Assembly: GCF_016086655.4 (NCBI RefSeq)
Contig: NC_052142.2
Span: 5,894,422-5,958,421 of the forward strand
Source of the DNA: Lepeophtheirus salmonis
Lineage: Eukaryota; Arthropoda; Copepoda; Siphonostomatoida; Caligidae
Length of the DNA: 64,000 bases
Reading direction: 5' to 3'
The position numbers and the translations under genes are program-made. Position 1 is the stretch's first letter. Each line of letters opens with the position of its first letter. The notes under the pieces are model-generated. The model did no database searches. It worked only from the letters and a program-made list of their open reading frames with translations, and had not been told where the DNA came from. Below, piece by piece: positions 34,995 to 47,547 of this stretch.

Positions 34995-37900
34995 CCTTGT
35001 CAAAGAAGTTCAACACTCATAATCTGTTTCTTTTATGACCAAGGATTGATTCACTAAAATATAGAAAAGCTGACAGAGTTTTGGATCATCGTCTTTCAAG
35101 AAAATATTAATGTAGTCCATTAATGAAATTTGACAGGTAATTAAGTTAATTGGAATTCTTTCCATAAATGTTATTTTGAGTACCATTGAAGAAAGTGACC
35201 AATATTTCTTCAAGCGAAATTCTAGATAATTTTTATTTAGGAATGAATACTTTCTAGCTCCTAAATAAATGCAACAACAAGACGAACATCTATCAATACT
35301 TTTCTCTGAATACAATTTATAGATATCTAAATACCATGTTTAACGGTGTCTTCTGATCCCGAGAGTAATTTAAGGAAATATCAATTTCTTAATAATTTAT
35401 TGTAAATTTCTAAGGATTTTCTAATTAGATAATCTTGACTGATACTTCCTATCAATTTTATTATTATTTTTTTCTTCATAGAATGCGAATATTTATTACA
35501 TATATGATGATACCTTAAATTTTATTTTCTATTTTCAAATCTATCTCAATTTATTTATTCAGCTTATATTTTTTTAAATTAAGTTACAATTGCAATTATT
35601 TATTTTAGAATCCATGGGTTTTTATTAATTTCAAATTAGTTACTTGGATTAGATCAAAATTGTGTCGAATAAACATTATTTCTGACTAAAGTGACTCATT
35701 CTTTGAAATATCTTTTATTTTTTAAATTATATTATTGTTATTCAAACCATTTATATACTCTTTGGCTTAATTGAAGTGCTTTGCGTAGTATCATACTGCT
35801 TTAATCTAAGATCCCTAACACTTGAGAGTAGGTCAGTTAGAAGATAAAATTAGCATAAAGCAGTAAAGTTACGTTTTATATCACCTGAATTTAAAATATA
35901 TATGTGTTTACTTCAAAGATGAGTGTTTTTTATTTTGCATACATTTGTACCTCTATTATCAGCGTTCTAGGTTTTTAAATCAATTTTTTAAAACATTACT
36001 TAATAATTAAATACGTATATTCGTTAGATACAATGATACGTAATGAATTATTGTACTTCTTATAAACCAAATCTTAAGTCAATACTATATCTAAAACTTC
36101 ATTACGATACAACTTTACTCGTTCCTAAAAATGATTACAATACTAAACAAGTAGATTGTATTTACAGGTTACTTATTTATATTTGATTAATGATTATGAT
36201 AAATTTTGAGTTAATTAGAATTGATGTTAGAAGGATTTTTTTATAAAAAAGGTTAGGATGGATTTGTATTCTTCAACTAATTATCTTCCATTTATTTAAA
36301 TAAATTAGTCCTACAGGGGCCCTGTTATTCCTACATAAACAAACAATAAGAACATATGGTGTCCCTCATTTAATTATTTTTTAGCATATGTGGTGCGTCA
36401 ACATACAAGCAATATGGAACACAACCCAAGATAAGAAAAAAATCCTAATTTCTTTTTTACTTTAATTTACGATATTTTTTGAAAATGTAATTTTACTATC
36501 CTTGCAATTCTATGCTAAGATTTAATATTAAAGATACATTTGAGCAACTAATTTTTAATGAAACACCAAATGTGGAAATCTATATTGAATAAACTCATTC
36601 TCTTTATATCATTTGAGGTTCGTAGTCGATATTAAAGAGTGAGAAGCTTATTTCACTATTGTATGCTTCAACTCACAACTGCATGGAACTTAAAAATAGA
36701 AGAGTCTTGACTCTTTTCTTCCCTCTTTTCCATATGCCTTTCAATTTTTTCAATGAATCCTCTAAATCCCTTCACTTCAACTTCTGTTCTGGCCTCTGAC
36801 GAATATAATTGTATTTTATTCAGAGGAATATCAAATATTAGTTAGGATCAAAGTCAAAAATTGTTCTATGGAGGATGAGAAGGACATTGAATCCTTAATT
36901 CTAAACATATAATAAGTGTTTATTGAAACAGCTGACATGATGTTTCTGCATTTATAACTTCATGAATGTCTTCAATGTTGGACGTACATTACATTAGATT
37001 TTTATTTTTAACGGAAGGTTTTTTTGACACTTCTGTATGATATATATTACACATAACTAGTGATGAATATTCTATGTACCGCCAGTATGTTTAAAAAAAA
37101 GAAACCGAAAATGAACGTGGTAATCGTCACAATTTGAAGAATGTTTGAGAGTGGAGCAGCTTAGCTTTGATGACGTTTTATTAGATTAGCTGTGAACAGC
37201 TATGAGAGAGATGGAAAGAAAGAAAGAAAACGCAAATCATACTCCGTATGACGCAACCTCTGAAGCTCACCTTTTCAGTTAGTTATTCAATGGATATTGT
37301 TTATTACTGTTGTGATACTTAGGACTTTTAATAATGCCATTAATTACATGTGTGTGACTTGTAAAAAGTAAAGGAATCAGTTCCTGAACAGTATCAAGTT
37401 TTCGGGAGTCCTTATTTCTTCCTCAAATCACAAGGCGGATAATTATCTACTTTATTGTCGTCATATGGGATTCGAGATGTCAAATTTTACTCCAAAAAAG
37501 CAACTGTCTTTCCTCAGTTATAGTGGTGGAGGATATCACCCTCCTTAGAAAAGACTTTAATGAGAGGAAGATGAAAAACACCAATTTAACCCTTCATTAA
37601 TTTAAAAATGCCTTTCTGACCATAAATTTCATCAAGAAAGGATATACTTATCTATGTTGGTGTATACATTTCAGGATAATTAGTGAACGAGTTTTCCTAA
37701 TTGAAATATTACAATGTCAAGATATACGATTATATCTACGATATCTTTATAAATAATCAAACGCGTTGCTGTTTTCGAGGAAGAGTTATGAGCATAAGCG
37801 TAGGAAGATATATCATATTCTATTGATATGTAGCCTTATAAAGTTATAGGGATTTCTCGGTGGTCCGGTGGGATGGGTTCCCTTGCCACAAATGAAATAA

Positions 37901-39610
37901 GCCTGTCAATGACTTCTCCTAAGTTATTTTCCTTATCCCATTTATTCCAAACCTTACTTTCATCCTTTGGCCATGATTCCAAAACCTTTTAAAATCCAAC
38001 TTCATATGGCAACTCCTTTTGTCGTTTCCTTTACTGTTGATCCTGTCATTGACTCAACATAAGCCTCATATCAATATATTTTATGAGTCTAGATTGATAA
38101 TCTTCTAATAATATAAATTTGACATTTCAACTTTTTCAAATAGTATAGAATGAAAGCTAAAAGAAAAACGAAAAATTCATTGCTGAAGGTTATCAGACTA
38201 TGTTATTTGTGAGCTTCTTAATTTGAAGTATTGTATTCAGATGATTTTTACATTTCAGATATAGTGTTTCGGAAATCTTCATCTAAAATAATGGACACTG
38301 TGATTGGCCAATTTAATTACTTACTCGAACTCATATAGTTATTAAGAAACTTAGAATGACTTTGCTTCATTAATATTTTAAGAAAGTTAGACCCAAATTT
38401 AGAATTCAACTACTGTGAAATATGGATACCTATTATAACGATCGGAACAACGGGATAGAGTTCAATTAAATGAAGCGTATTGTCATTTTAAAAACGTTAA
38501 TATTATATTAATTCAACTATAATTCTACTATTTACATAGTCTGTTCTAATTAGTGTCTAATTATTTGATTTTAAACCACAAAACCTAACCAAATAAGGAA
38601 ATTTGTGTTTAATGTAGTGATGGTTATTTTTTATACTTATATAATACAATTTTTTAAAACTGAAATACATTCGTAAAATTACTTTTTGGTTGTGTTTGAT
38701 AGTTATTGTATAATAAAGTTTTTTTGTCAATAATTTAATGTTTCATATTATTTTATAAACCACTACATAAATTACTACTTTCAAAGTTCTCCATTTTTGT
38801 TAGGAAATCGATGGAAAAAAGCTTCTTATTCTCTTTCACATCTTTTCAAGAAATTTTTCCAATTTTACAAGATAGATTCATGTAGATAGCATCTATTTAT
38901 TTTATACAAAATATTGTTATAAAATTTTGTATAAAATTAATTTAGAAGGTTTATACGGATAATTATAGTCAGTTAAACTTATACTGTTAATAACAAATTT
39001 TCTTTAATTTTTTAAATCAAAAATATTCCAATGTAAGACTTTTAGCTCACTGCCTGTTTAAAAATTCAAATACAAATATTTATTTATGCCATCATTCAAT
39101 GTATTTATGAAGGACTATTAAGAGTTAACATATTTTTCATTCGTTATTATTAATAGAAAACGGCGAGCTTCTGAGATTTCGTTGACTTATAAAATTTCCA
39201 CTCATACATATATCTAGTAATTCATGTATAATGGCAATGCTCTGAACAAAGGTATGGAGAGAGTTAATCTTATGCACAAGAAACTGCTGTTTACAGTTTA
39301 TCTATCGAACCCTAAGTCATTGACACATTTTTGTTATATAATTTGCATAGATACAAATAATAATTCAGTTCTGCTTAATTGCCAAATTGTTATTGCCAAG
39401 AATCAGATTCAATATTATGAAGTGAACCATAAATAATTTCCATTGTCATTGTTGAGACAAACAAAATTATAAAAACGTTATTGAAATGTTTATTCATAAA
39501 TGAAGATAATTGAAATTGTTTACTGTACTAGTTAAAATCTTATGTTAATTTGATTGTCTGTAATCTTCCCTTACGCATGATAAAAAAAAAATATTATCAT
39601 TTAATACTAC
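34995..39610. other. Long gene-poor AT-rich stretch
   Basis: About 4.6 kb with no recognisable gene, RNA or element. Open frames at 35010-35315 (minus) and 39224-39436 (plus) are AT-rich and carry no motif I know. A GAAA-type purine run occurs near 37205-37230. Confidence 0.5.
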
Positions 39611-39618
39611 TAATACAT

Positions 39619-41116
39619 AAGGCTGATAATTTTGGTAAGTATACAAAAACGTGCGAGGAGAAGGAATCAAATACTTATGGTATCATTGACTAAAATAATA
39701 AACGTCTTCCTTTATCAAGAACGTTATCAATTCCTGCCTTTATGATTCAATATTAATGTAATATTAGATACTGATAGTCGATAGAGAACTGAATAAAATA
39801 CCTAAAATAACGTCTCCTTCTGTTTGGATTTCTGGAAATGGAGGCCCAGGAATTTGGAAACCCATTCCGGACGAGGAACATATAGCTTGTCGGATTTGTA
39901 GATATAAATGTGCCTTAGTCCCCGTCTAGAATTAAACACCACTCATTATCCTCATCTCATATCAACAGCGTGGATATTCATCTAAAAAATCAAGTTAATG
40001 ATGAATACATCCAGTCAGACTTTAACTCTGATCTCACAAAGATGATTATTGCATGTGATATACCCTTATCCATTGCTAATTATCCTACGTTCAAAAAATT
40101 TATGGAGAAATACACGGGAAATGGTGTTCAGAAAACTCATAAAAGGCAAAAACAACTGCTTAAATGGTCACAACAACGGGGGGCGGGGGGTTGCATTGGG
40201 GTAGCATTATAATTAGCAATTGTAGCATGATAGCAGTACGTTGTTATACAAGTATAAATATCGTAAAAAAATCTATTTTGATGCTCTTAATAAGGAGTAA
40301 TATCGCCGAACATTACTACATAATTAGCTTTTGCTCTAAATTTGTAGCCTGGATTTAATTATAACATTTTTTTGTTAGTATATTTATTGTCTAATTTTTA
40401 TGATTTTGACATTTACTTTATTATTAATAATTATTTAGATCTTATTGGTAGAGATACATCTATCCTGTGCAAAATTGTATATAGCAACTTCCGTATGAGT
40501 AAAACGGGTTGATGATCTTTTTGATTAAACTCCACGTTTGGCTTGTGTTTTGCAACTTAAAGTTATGACATATTTAGCGGAATTCATGTCCGAACAAGAA
40601 AATATTATTTGGATCAATCTATTATTTCAATATTCTGTATTTATAATTTATTGTTATTATTAGTCATATGATTCTAATTGTTTAATTTTGTATATTTAAC
40701 ATAAATGTAAGATGGTTTATTTTTTAGTATATAGATTATATTCAATTTAAGCCTACTTTTTTAAAGTTGGAACTTCAAATATATTTCGAAAAACTCTACT
40801 TTGTCGTTTCATTAGTTATTATTCTGAGAATATGGTTCATAATGAATTACAATTTCATGGAGTCTGACGTTTTCAAATCTACTGTAACGGATAAAAAACG
40901 TCTAAGTCAATTATACGTTCTATATTTAAATATTACTATATATTTATTAAACATTTTGCTAATAAATACTTTGTTTATACCCTCAAAAATTATAATAAAA
41001 CAGTAAGCTGATAATTATATCAGTATTTTAAACAATTACACCATAAGTCTTTCTCCCCTCCCCCCCCCCTCCCCTTCTCCTTGCACGCGTTTTTTTGGAC
41101 AGTATTATCAACTTTT
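39619..41116 (+). mobile_element. hAT-A family transposon, copy 5, internally deleted
   Basis: Both ends are present: AAGGCTGATAATTTTGG at 39619 and TATTATCAACTTTT at 41116. CTAATACAT flanks it on both sides (39610-39618 and 41117-41125), an 8-9 bp target duplication. At 39970-40120 the plus strand encodes DLTKMIIACDIPLSIANYP and FKKFMEKYTG in one frame, the cleanest version of this part of the hAT protein in the window. Immediately after, the sequence jumps to AAATGGTGTTCAGAAAACTC, skipping about 450 bp found in copies 1 and 3. A poly-C tract lies near 41061. Confidence 0.85.
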
Positions 41117-41179
41117 CTAATACATATATTTTCAAAATTATTCAATATTTAACTCATAGCTTTTAAAGGATAAATCAAT

Positions 41180-41621
41180 TTATAAATATTATTTGATTGC
41201 TGATAATGTATGTAAAAATATATGGAGTTACGACGAGGATTCTAGATTTTTGGCGTGGCATCTTTGTAATTATAGTCCAGAAGATGAAATTCAAATTACA
41301 TGAAAGGAATTTGAATCTGTATACAAGTCATATAATTAATTCCTATTATGAACATTCCAATTTTACAGAAGATATAACCAAAATGCTTGTCTCCTGCAAT
41401 TCCATTCCATATCGTTTATCATCCAAATTTTATTAAGTTTATGGAAATTTACACTGGAAAAGTAATTCCCTCTCGCTTCTCCATCACCAAGTCAATGGAG
41501 TCTCATAGTAAAGTAGTGATGACCAAGATTTTAAAAAAACTTGAGGGGAAATATATATTTCTTGGATTGGACGAAACTACTGACACTCGACAGCCGTCCA
41601 TGATTGCAGTGTTGGTTGGTC
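41180..41621 (+). pseudogene. hAT transposase fragment, related to hAT-A
   Basis: Plus strand, two frames joined by one frameshift near 41395. It has FTEDITKMLVSCN, then FIKFMEIYTGKVIPSRFSI, then KKLEGKYIFLGLDETTDTRQ ending in AVLVG. The Asp in LDETTD is the first catalytic acid of hAT transposases. It is more complete than anything inside the hAT-A copies and similar in pattern, so it may represent the protein of an autonomous relative. It is cut at 41621, where a hAT-A end fragment begins. Confidence 0.75.
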
Positions 41622-41681
41622 ATAAGTATTTCTTCTCTTCTCCTCGCACGCTTTTCTATTCTTACCAAAATTATCACCCTT
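41622..41681 (-). mobile_element. hAT-A terminal fragment (copy 6)
   Basis: About 60 bases of a hAT-A left end in reverse orientation. They match the end of copy 4 base for base by eye, including the adjoining ACCTATA outside the element. It is fused directly to the hAT coding fragment at 41621. Confidence 0.8.
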
Positions 41682-42189
41682 ACCTATAAGTAGGGCTGTG
41701 GGAATAGTGTTTTGTGCAAGCGCGCTCGGAAATACAACTTCAACTATCTGGTTCCTCTGTTTTTTTCCGGACATAAACAAACATTTATTCATAAATCATA
41801 CTTGATGGCCGATGGGTAATTTCGAATGTACTTATAACATTAATTTGATTTTTTTAACATTACAACGTATCTGAAAATTTAATACATATAGAAGCTTTCC
41901 TTCACCAAAATATATTTACTTGGTTATATTTAATCAAAATAATATTATCTAGAAGATGTCTTAATGTTAGTAATAATTTATTGTATGATACAAATAGTAT
42001 TAAATATTAATTGTCATAATATAAAACTTTGGTATGCAAGTATAGAAAAGCACAATTAAGAATATTTGATGATCCAAATAAAATATGAGAAGTATATATA
42101 TTAATGGAGAATAGTAGAAACGGCAAAGAATAATCAAAATAGTCTAAATGATTTAGTATCAAAGGGTGTGAACGCAAATACAAAGTCAT

Positions 42190-42590
42190 GTGGATTCAAT
42201 ATATATCGAAGAAGTCAAAGTTGTAGGAGATTGGGGAACAAGAGCCAAGAAAGATTGTGTAGACAGTGAGGTTTCTAATTTCCTCGTAAGAATGAGAAAG
42301 TTTGCCTTCCAAAAAGCGTCGAATACACAAGATGTGGTAAGAGAGGCCACTATGCAAGAGTATGGAGGTATCTAAAAGAAATCTTTATTTTGTTCATCAA
42401 CTCTATTCAAAAATTTGAACTGAATAAATTACCTATAGATGCATTGAATGTCCATGGAAATTAATTCAAAAATATAATAGCTACATATGACAGTGGTGCA
42501 ATTGTATCTGTCACTGGATCAAGAGTTCTATTAAATATCGATTCCAACCCAATAAAAAGAGTATTGTTTAGAATATATCTGTAACTTAAA
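42190..42590 (+). pseudogene. Retroelement gag-protease fragment
   Basis: In one frame 42310-42365 encodes YTRCGKRGHYARVW, a CCHC zinc knuckle with the last Cys changed to Trp. About 120 bases on, 42480-42530 encodes ATYDSGAIVSVTGSRV, which fits an aspartic protease site (Asp-Ser-Gly-Ala). The order gag knuckle then protease is that of an LTR retrotransposon on the plus strand. The rest of the element is missing. Which family it belongs to cannot be told. Confidence 0.6.
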
Positions 42591-42599
42591 TTATTTATT

Positions 42600-43035
42600 T
42601 ATTTACACGTGAAGGAAGAGGGATTGTTGTATATTATTAATATATAACTTCCCTATAAGTAACTTTACAAATGTATATTATACTGTGTAAATTTATGCAC
42701 GACAAAATATATTGTTAGTTAGAAAACATCAAATCCATCATTACAGGAAGTGTTTTCGTAACTTCTTAGTGACCACTGACCATAAAGGATGAATAGATAA
42801 CTTTGGCACGAAATCTGAAGAATAGAAATGAGGCAATAAAGTAACAAATTATTAAAAAAATATCATTAATAGTTTCGTGCTCACAATTAAATAATAACAA
42901 AACATTTGGTGATAAATAATTCCTTCCATTTCTTATTACATAGTTTGGACCTCCTTTTTGTATTGTTGATATTCATCATACTAAAGGCTCACATTTGACA
43001 ATTAGAGTATTTTTGTGTACAAGATTTTCACTTTT
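42600..43035. other. No gene recognised
   Basis: AT-rich stretch between two element relics. Confidence 0.4.
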
Positions 43036-43039
43036 TGAG

Positions 43040-44260
43040 AGTTCCTTTACTTTTGTTTAGCCAAGATTCTTTTGAAGCACTTCTTTTAACTTGGTCTTGA
43101 ATGGCTCTTCCTTCAAATCTTGAGGCAGACTTTCTACTATGACTAGGCTAGTCAGAAAAGGCAATCTTTCCTTAAATTCAGTTATTGGCAAAGGTATTTG
43201 ACGAAAATTTTCCTGCATAAAGAGGACTTTTTCTCTTAAGGAACCATTATTAATTACTTCTTGTGCTCTTCTGGTTGCTCCCAAATCTTCATCAAGGCTG
43301 TTGAAATATTGTCTGAAGACGTCGAAGTGATGGTAGTAGTATTCCACGGATTTTTACCAAGTTCACTATCTTGTTATAGTTGGTGACGGAGGGAGCGGAA
43401 TTTCGTACGAAGTAGTTAATACTCCCTTTCTTCTTCCAGAATTTAATAATATCTTCTTCACATTGGAAATAAGTTCGGTCATTAGAGGAAACTTTTGTTG
43501 AACCATATCTGCAACTCTATGTAATCTATAAGTAATACATGTAATTTGAGACTGCTTTGAGACAATACAAGGCGGAATCAGTGATGAAAACTTGAAGTCT
43601 ACATGGTAAAAAAATCTTCTCTCAATAACTAATCAACTGAGTTTATGATGATGTTCCTTTACATCGTTTGCGTTTGCAATCTCAATATCAATCAACTCTA
43701 ATTTCCTCATAACTTATATTCTAAGGTAAGGTCTCCCACAGAAATGTCCGTCCAAAGGGCCAATCAAAATTGTCATCATTGACCTCCCTTGATGATCTTT
43801 TGTCTCATCCAGTGCAACGAAAATATCCTTCTCTTCCACTTCATCTTTTATTCTGTTCAGAACTCCTTGATATACTTCCCCAACCAAGTTGTTAGCGACT
43901 CATCGACCTGGAGAAGTTTTTCCAGTATATTTTTCAATAAACTTGGAGAAATTGGGATGATCCAGAACATTTAAAGGGATGTTGTATTACACAAATAACT
44001 TTGCTACGTCCAAATTGAATGATGAACCACTTAATTCTCCTTCGTCGCATTGAGTTTTGTTTCTCTTAAAGACTTTTAAGTTGTTAATGTGATGGGAAGT
44101 TTTTGGGTGGCGGATTACTTGCCATAAAGAACGAGAAAAAATGCAAAAACGGTTAGATATACTTTTATTTCCAAAAACATAATTCCACACATCAGTACTT
44201 CCGTTGTTAGAAACCCATGAATAAGTCACGTTTTCTTCGGCATGAGGATGATACACGTGA
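43040..44260 (-). pseudogene. hAT transposase relic, lineage C, copy 1
   Basis: Minus strand. Starting near 44256 is a decayed BED-type region. It is followed by YNIPLNVLDHPNFSKFIEKY and TGKTSPGR, then VALDETKDHQGRSMMTILIG with the first catalytic Asp (near 43790), then the DSALYCLKAV-type middle. A final part at 43057-43347 ends EEPFKTKLKEVLQKNLG. Several stops and frameshifts. The order and motifs match hAT transposases, but the sequence differs from hAT-A; 55440-56330 is the same lineage. Terminal repeats not found. Confidence 0.75.
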
Positions 44261-44444
44261 GAGAGCAGTAAGGGGAAGTTGCTATGCTGATGATTAGTAC
44301 AATACTGACGATAATTTGTTTAGAAGATGGATGGGTACCAACGTATTTTATTCCTTTTTTTATATAATCTCTTCCAACCAACCAAATTCGTTCTTAATCA
44401 ACGATTCCAACAACTTTACATATAATTCCAAACATGTTTAATTG

Positions 44445-44690
44445 GATTTTAGGAAAAAATGGCAACGGAAAAAATGTCAAGGAAAAAATGGCAGCAGGAA
44501 AAAATGGAAAGATAAAAAAAAGGAAAAGTGTCTAAATAGAAAAAATGGCAAGATTTTTTTAAAATGCTATACTATCTATCACCAATATAATATATAATAA
44601 GAGAAAAGAAAAATAAACAAGCACGACATTGGTTCCAATGGAAGAAGTGCTAATCACTTAATTTTCCGTCATTAATTACAATATCATTAG
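44445..44690 (+). repeat. Dispersed repeat B, partial copy
   Basis: Contains iterated GGAAAAAATGGCA / GGAAAAAATGTCA blocks, then GAAGAAGTGCTAATCACTTA and CCGTCATTAATTA. The same ordered blocks, diverged, occur at 54720-55130 and, inverted, at 60125-60540. No coding content. Confidence 0.5.
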
Positions 44691-44699
44691 ACATGATGG

Positions 44700-45010
44700 A
44701 CTATTCTTATTGGACAAGACTCTTGGATTGACAGACAAGCATTTTCAAAATACTACGCATGAGCTGGAGTCTCATTTCATGGACTACCTTCGAATAAAGA
44801 AGTACGAAAAAAGTGAATCCAAGCTCTACGGAGAAAAGATTGGAAGCCTGAGGAAAATGGAAACTATAGAATCTGCTCAGCACATTTCTTACCCTCAGAT
44901 TATATAACTATGCCATGATTAGAGAGGAAGTACATGAAAAGAGGTGTAGTTCTAAGTGTTATCTCCACGTTTCCTTCTTACTTCCAACCACCAACCAAGA
45001 ATGGATCCAG
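44700..45010 (+). pseudogene. THAP-domain fragment
   Basis: In one frame about 44834-44900 encodes KDWKPEENGNYRICSAHF and then LPSDYIT. This is the second half of a THAP domain: the Trp-x-Pro, the Cys-x-x-His pair and the Ser-Asp-Tyr. The first Cys pair is not visible. A decayed basic tail and a Phe-Pro-Ser segment follow. It is probably the remnant of another P-like or THAP-bearing transposase. Confidence 0.6.
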
Positions 45011-45014
45011 GAAA

Positions 45015-47540
45015 TTGAACTGCTTCATCCGTCTAGATCATTATGTGAGCTGCTCTATCAAAAGAAGTATCTATTGATAAATTGACGTATCTCTACCTAC
45101 TCAGCTTGAAAACAGCATCTTTGCTTCTATCAATGTACAGCATCGTTTATACACTGCTATAGGCACTAAAACCCATTACAACTGTGTCCTACATCTTATA
45201 TTGAAGAAATACTTGTCCCTGAAACTGAAGACGATAATCAAAGACAAAGATAACAACCCAAGAAACTTTGGTGGTAATTTGGTTAATCCCCAGAAGATAT
45301 TTCAAGCTTTGTAAATCTTTGATACCATTCGAATGTTTAATACGTATTACTTTGATATAAGATGAATTTCCTTTGTATTGATTAATTATTAAAGGAATAG
45401 TGTAGCATTATTCCATTAATTTGAGTCTATTATTAATATAGATATATCGGATACATGACGATTATTAGCATAAAATGCCCTTTCATGATAAATTATGGAT
45501 CTTTTTGGTCATACCAGCGTCATTCAAGCCTCATTATTTCAGGATTTGATTTTAAATTATGCATGATTGTATGTATAGAAATGAGTAAAAAAATAGACGA
45601 AGCCTCATTGTATTCATATATTGAAGGGCATTCAGAAGGCTCATCTTTAATGTACGAAATTATTTAACGTACGACAATTAGTAACTTTTTATAATAACTT
45701 GCCTTACTAACATATAACTTTATGCCACCAAAACAATACAACCTCGTCGTTTACTCTTAGGAAAAATTTCTCGATGAAAAACAATTCTTTTGTCCCTCTC
45801 TCTTCTCTCTTGGATATAAAGAGGACTTGAGGTAGATGAGATTGATGTAGGTGGAAGGCTTGAAGAGTGCTCCGGAAGTTTATGAAAAAATTTCTTACAA
45901 TTGATCAGAGAAGCTATATTGCTTTCTTGATATTATTTCCTTTCTCCTGTTAAAAGCTTCACATTAATAATTTTCAGTAATCAAAATGGTTAATTCCTTC
46001 GATGAAATGCTATTCTTTAATAGCCTTTACAATTTAATTTCTTTACTGTTGGACCACTCATTCATTCTTTCAATTCCAGGATGATCAGAGGAGACCATAA
46101 ATAAGAGATATTATTTTATCTTACTAAAGTATTCAGATATATATTTTTTCCAATTGAACCATTTAATTCCATCTTTTTTGTAGACAATTTTTACTACTTG
46201 AATTAAGTAATCAGTACAATCTATATTTTACTGATTTCACCATGCAGCAGCATTTTGACCCACTGGCTGAAATCCACATTTACTATTGTTATTTGAGGAG
46301 TAGAATACGCATATGACCATTAAAACTTTCAACAGATATTGATTGGGCCGTTAAAACCTTCTCTATAAAATCAAGTTGTTATGGTATAACTACAATTCAG
46401 TACGATTTATACGAAACTTTCAGCATTTGAAAATGAATTATTCATTACTTTATCTTGATTACAATTAATAAGAAATGTATGTAACTACCAAAAAATCGAG
46501 TAAAATGAAGTATCTTACTTAGAAGCTAATATCGTTTTTATTTTTTCTTCAAGCTCTTTATATTCTAGGTAAAGTTATAGAATAGACTTAATATTTAATT
46601 GAAAAAAACTCGACTTCGATTGATTTTTGGTCAATTTAGTTTGTAATATTTATTAAGATATTTAAATATAATAAGCCGATCAGGCTGCGTGAATATAGAT
46701 TACAATAATATTCAAAAAAAAAAATTGAACAGTTTGTTATGATTTTTACTAAAATAATGAATAATAATTTAAATTTATTTTTCCTGTGCTGTATATTTGA
46801 GGCGAAGTTATAGAATAGACCTTATATATCAATTTAAAAAAAGTCAATTGTATTAATTTTTGGTCAGTTTAGTTTCTTAATATTTATTTAGAAATTTAAA
46901 TATAAAAGGCATCCAGTTTTGGAAAAATTACGAACCATCTCTTATTGTTCCTTATCCACACAACGAAGTGTCATGTCATGACATAAAGGTCGAATATCGA
47001 AATAGGAGGTGGAAAAAAAGTTGGCGTACTTAATTCATAACGTTTGGAAACTTAATAATAATGGCGTCTAATCTTATAATTGTGTAAGTGTAAAAAGCAG
47101 AGACTATATTAATATAGTTCCTCTGAGAGTAAAGCTAAATTGTATCACTCGCTTTATTTTTATGTAAACTCCGTTTTAATAAACATTACCAAATATTTGG
47201 GGCTATCAATATGACCAATTATATTCAAAAGGTCGGAATTTGGTCAATTAGGGACAAATTAGTAAATGGAGGGATCTAAATTATAGGTAGTATTCTTTAA
47301 TATCTCATCCGATCCTTCAAATTTATACATAAATCCCATAATGGACCATATATTTCTATAGACTTTTTGGTTGATAATATTTGTATAGTAAATAAAAAAA
47401 GGGGAATTTCAAAATAACTTGATTTTTAATCAAGTAGAAATGCCTTGTAAATTTCTTAATACTGAAGGTAATTCAATGACTAATAATTATTACAGAGCAT
47501 TAACTATGTGGAAAAAGGTTCTAAGTTAAGTTAAATCAAA
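45015..47540. other. AT-rich stretch with one tandem duplication
   Basis: No gene recognised. It contains the direct duplication described separately at 46565-46912. Confidence 0.45.
46565..46912 (+). repeat. Direct duplication of about 110 bp, spaced 232 bp
   Basis: 46565-46675 and 46797-46912 share AAGTTATAGAATAGAC, TTTTTGGTCARTTTAGTTT and AATATTTATT-AGA in the same order, with scattered changes. This looks like an old tandem duplication with a unit near 232 bp. Confidence 0.65.
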
Positions 47541-47547
47541 ACATCTA

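Noticed and set aside
35010..35315. 101-codon minus-strand open frame
   Set aside because: I considered a hAT C-terminus but could not match conserved residues; likely chance in AT-rich DNA.
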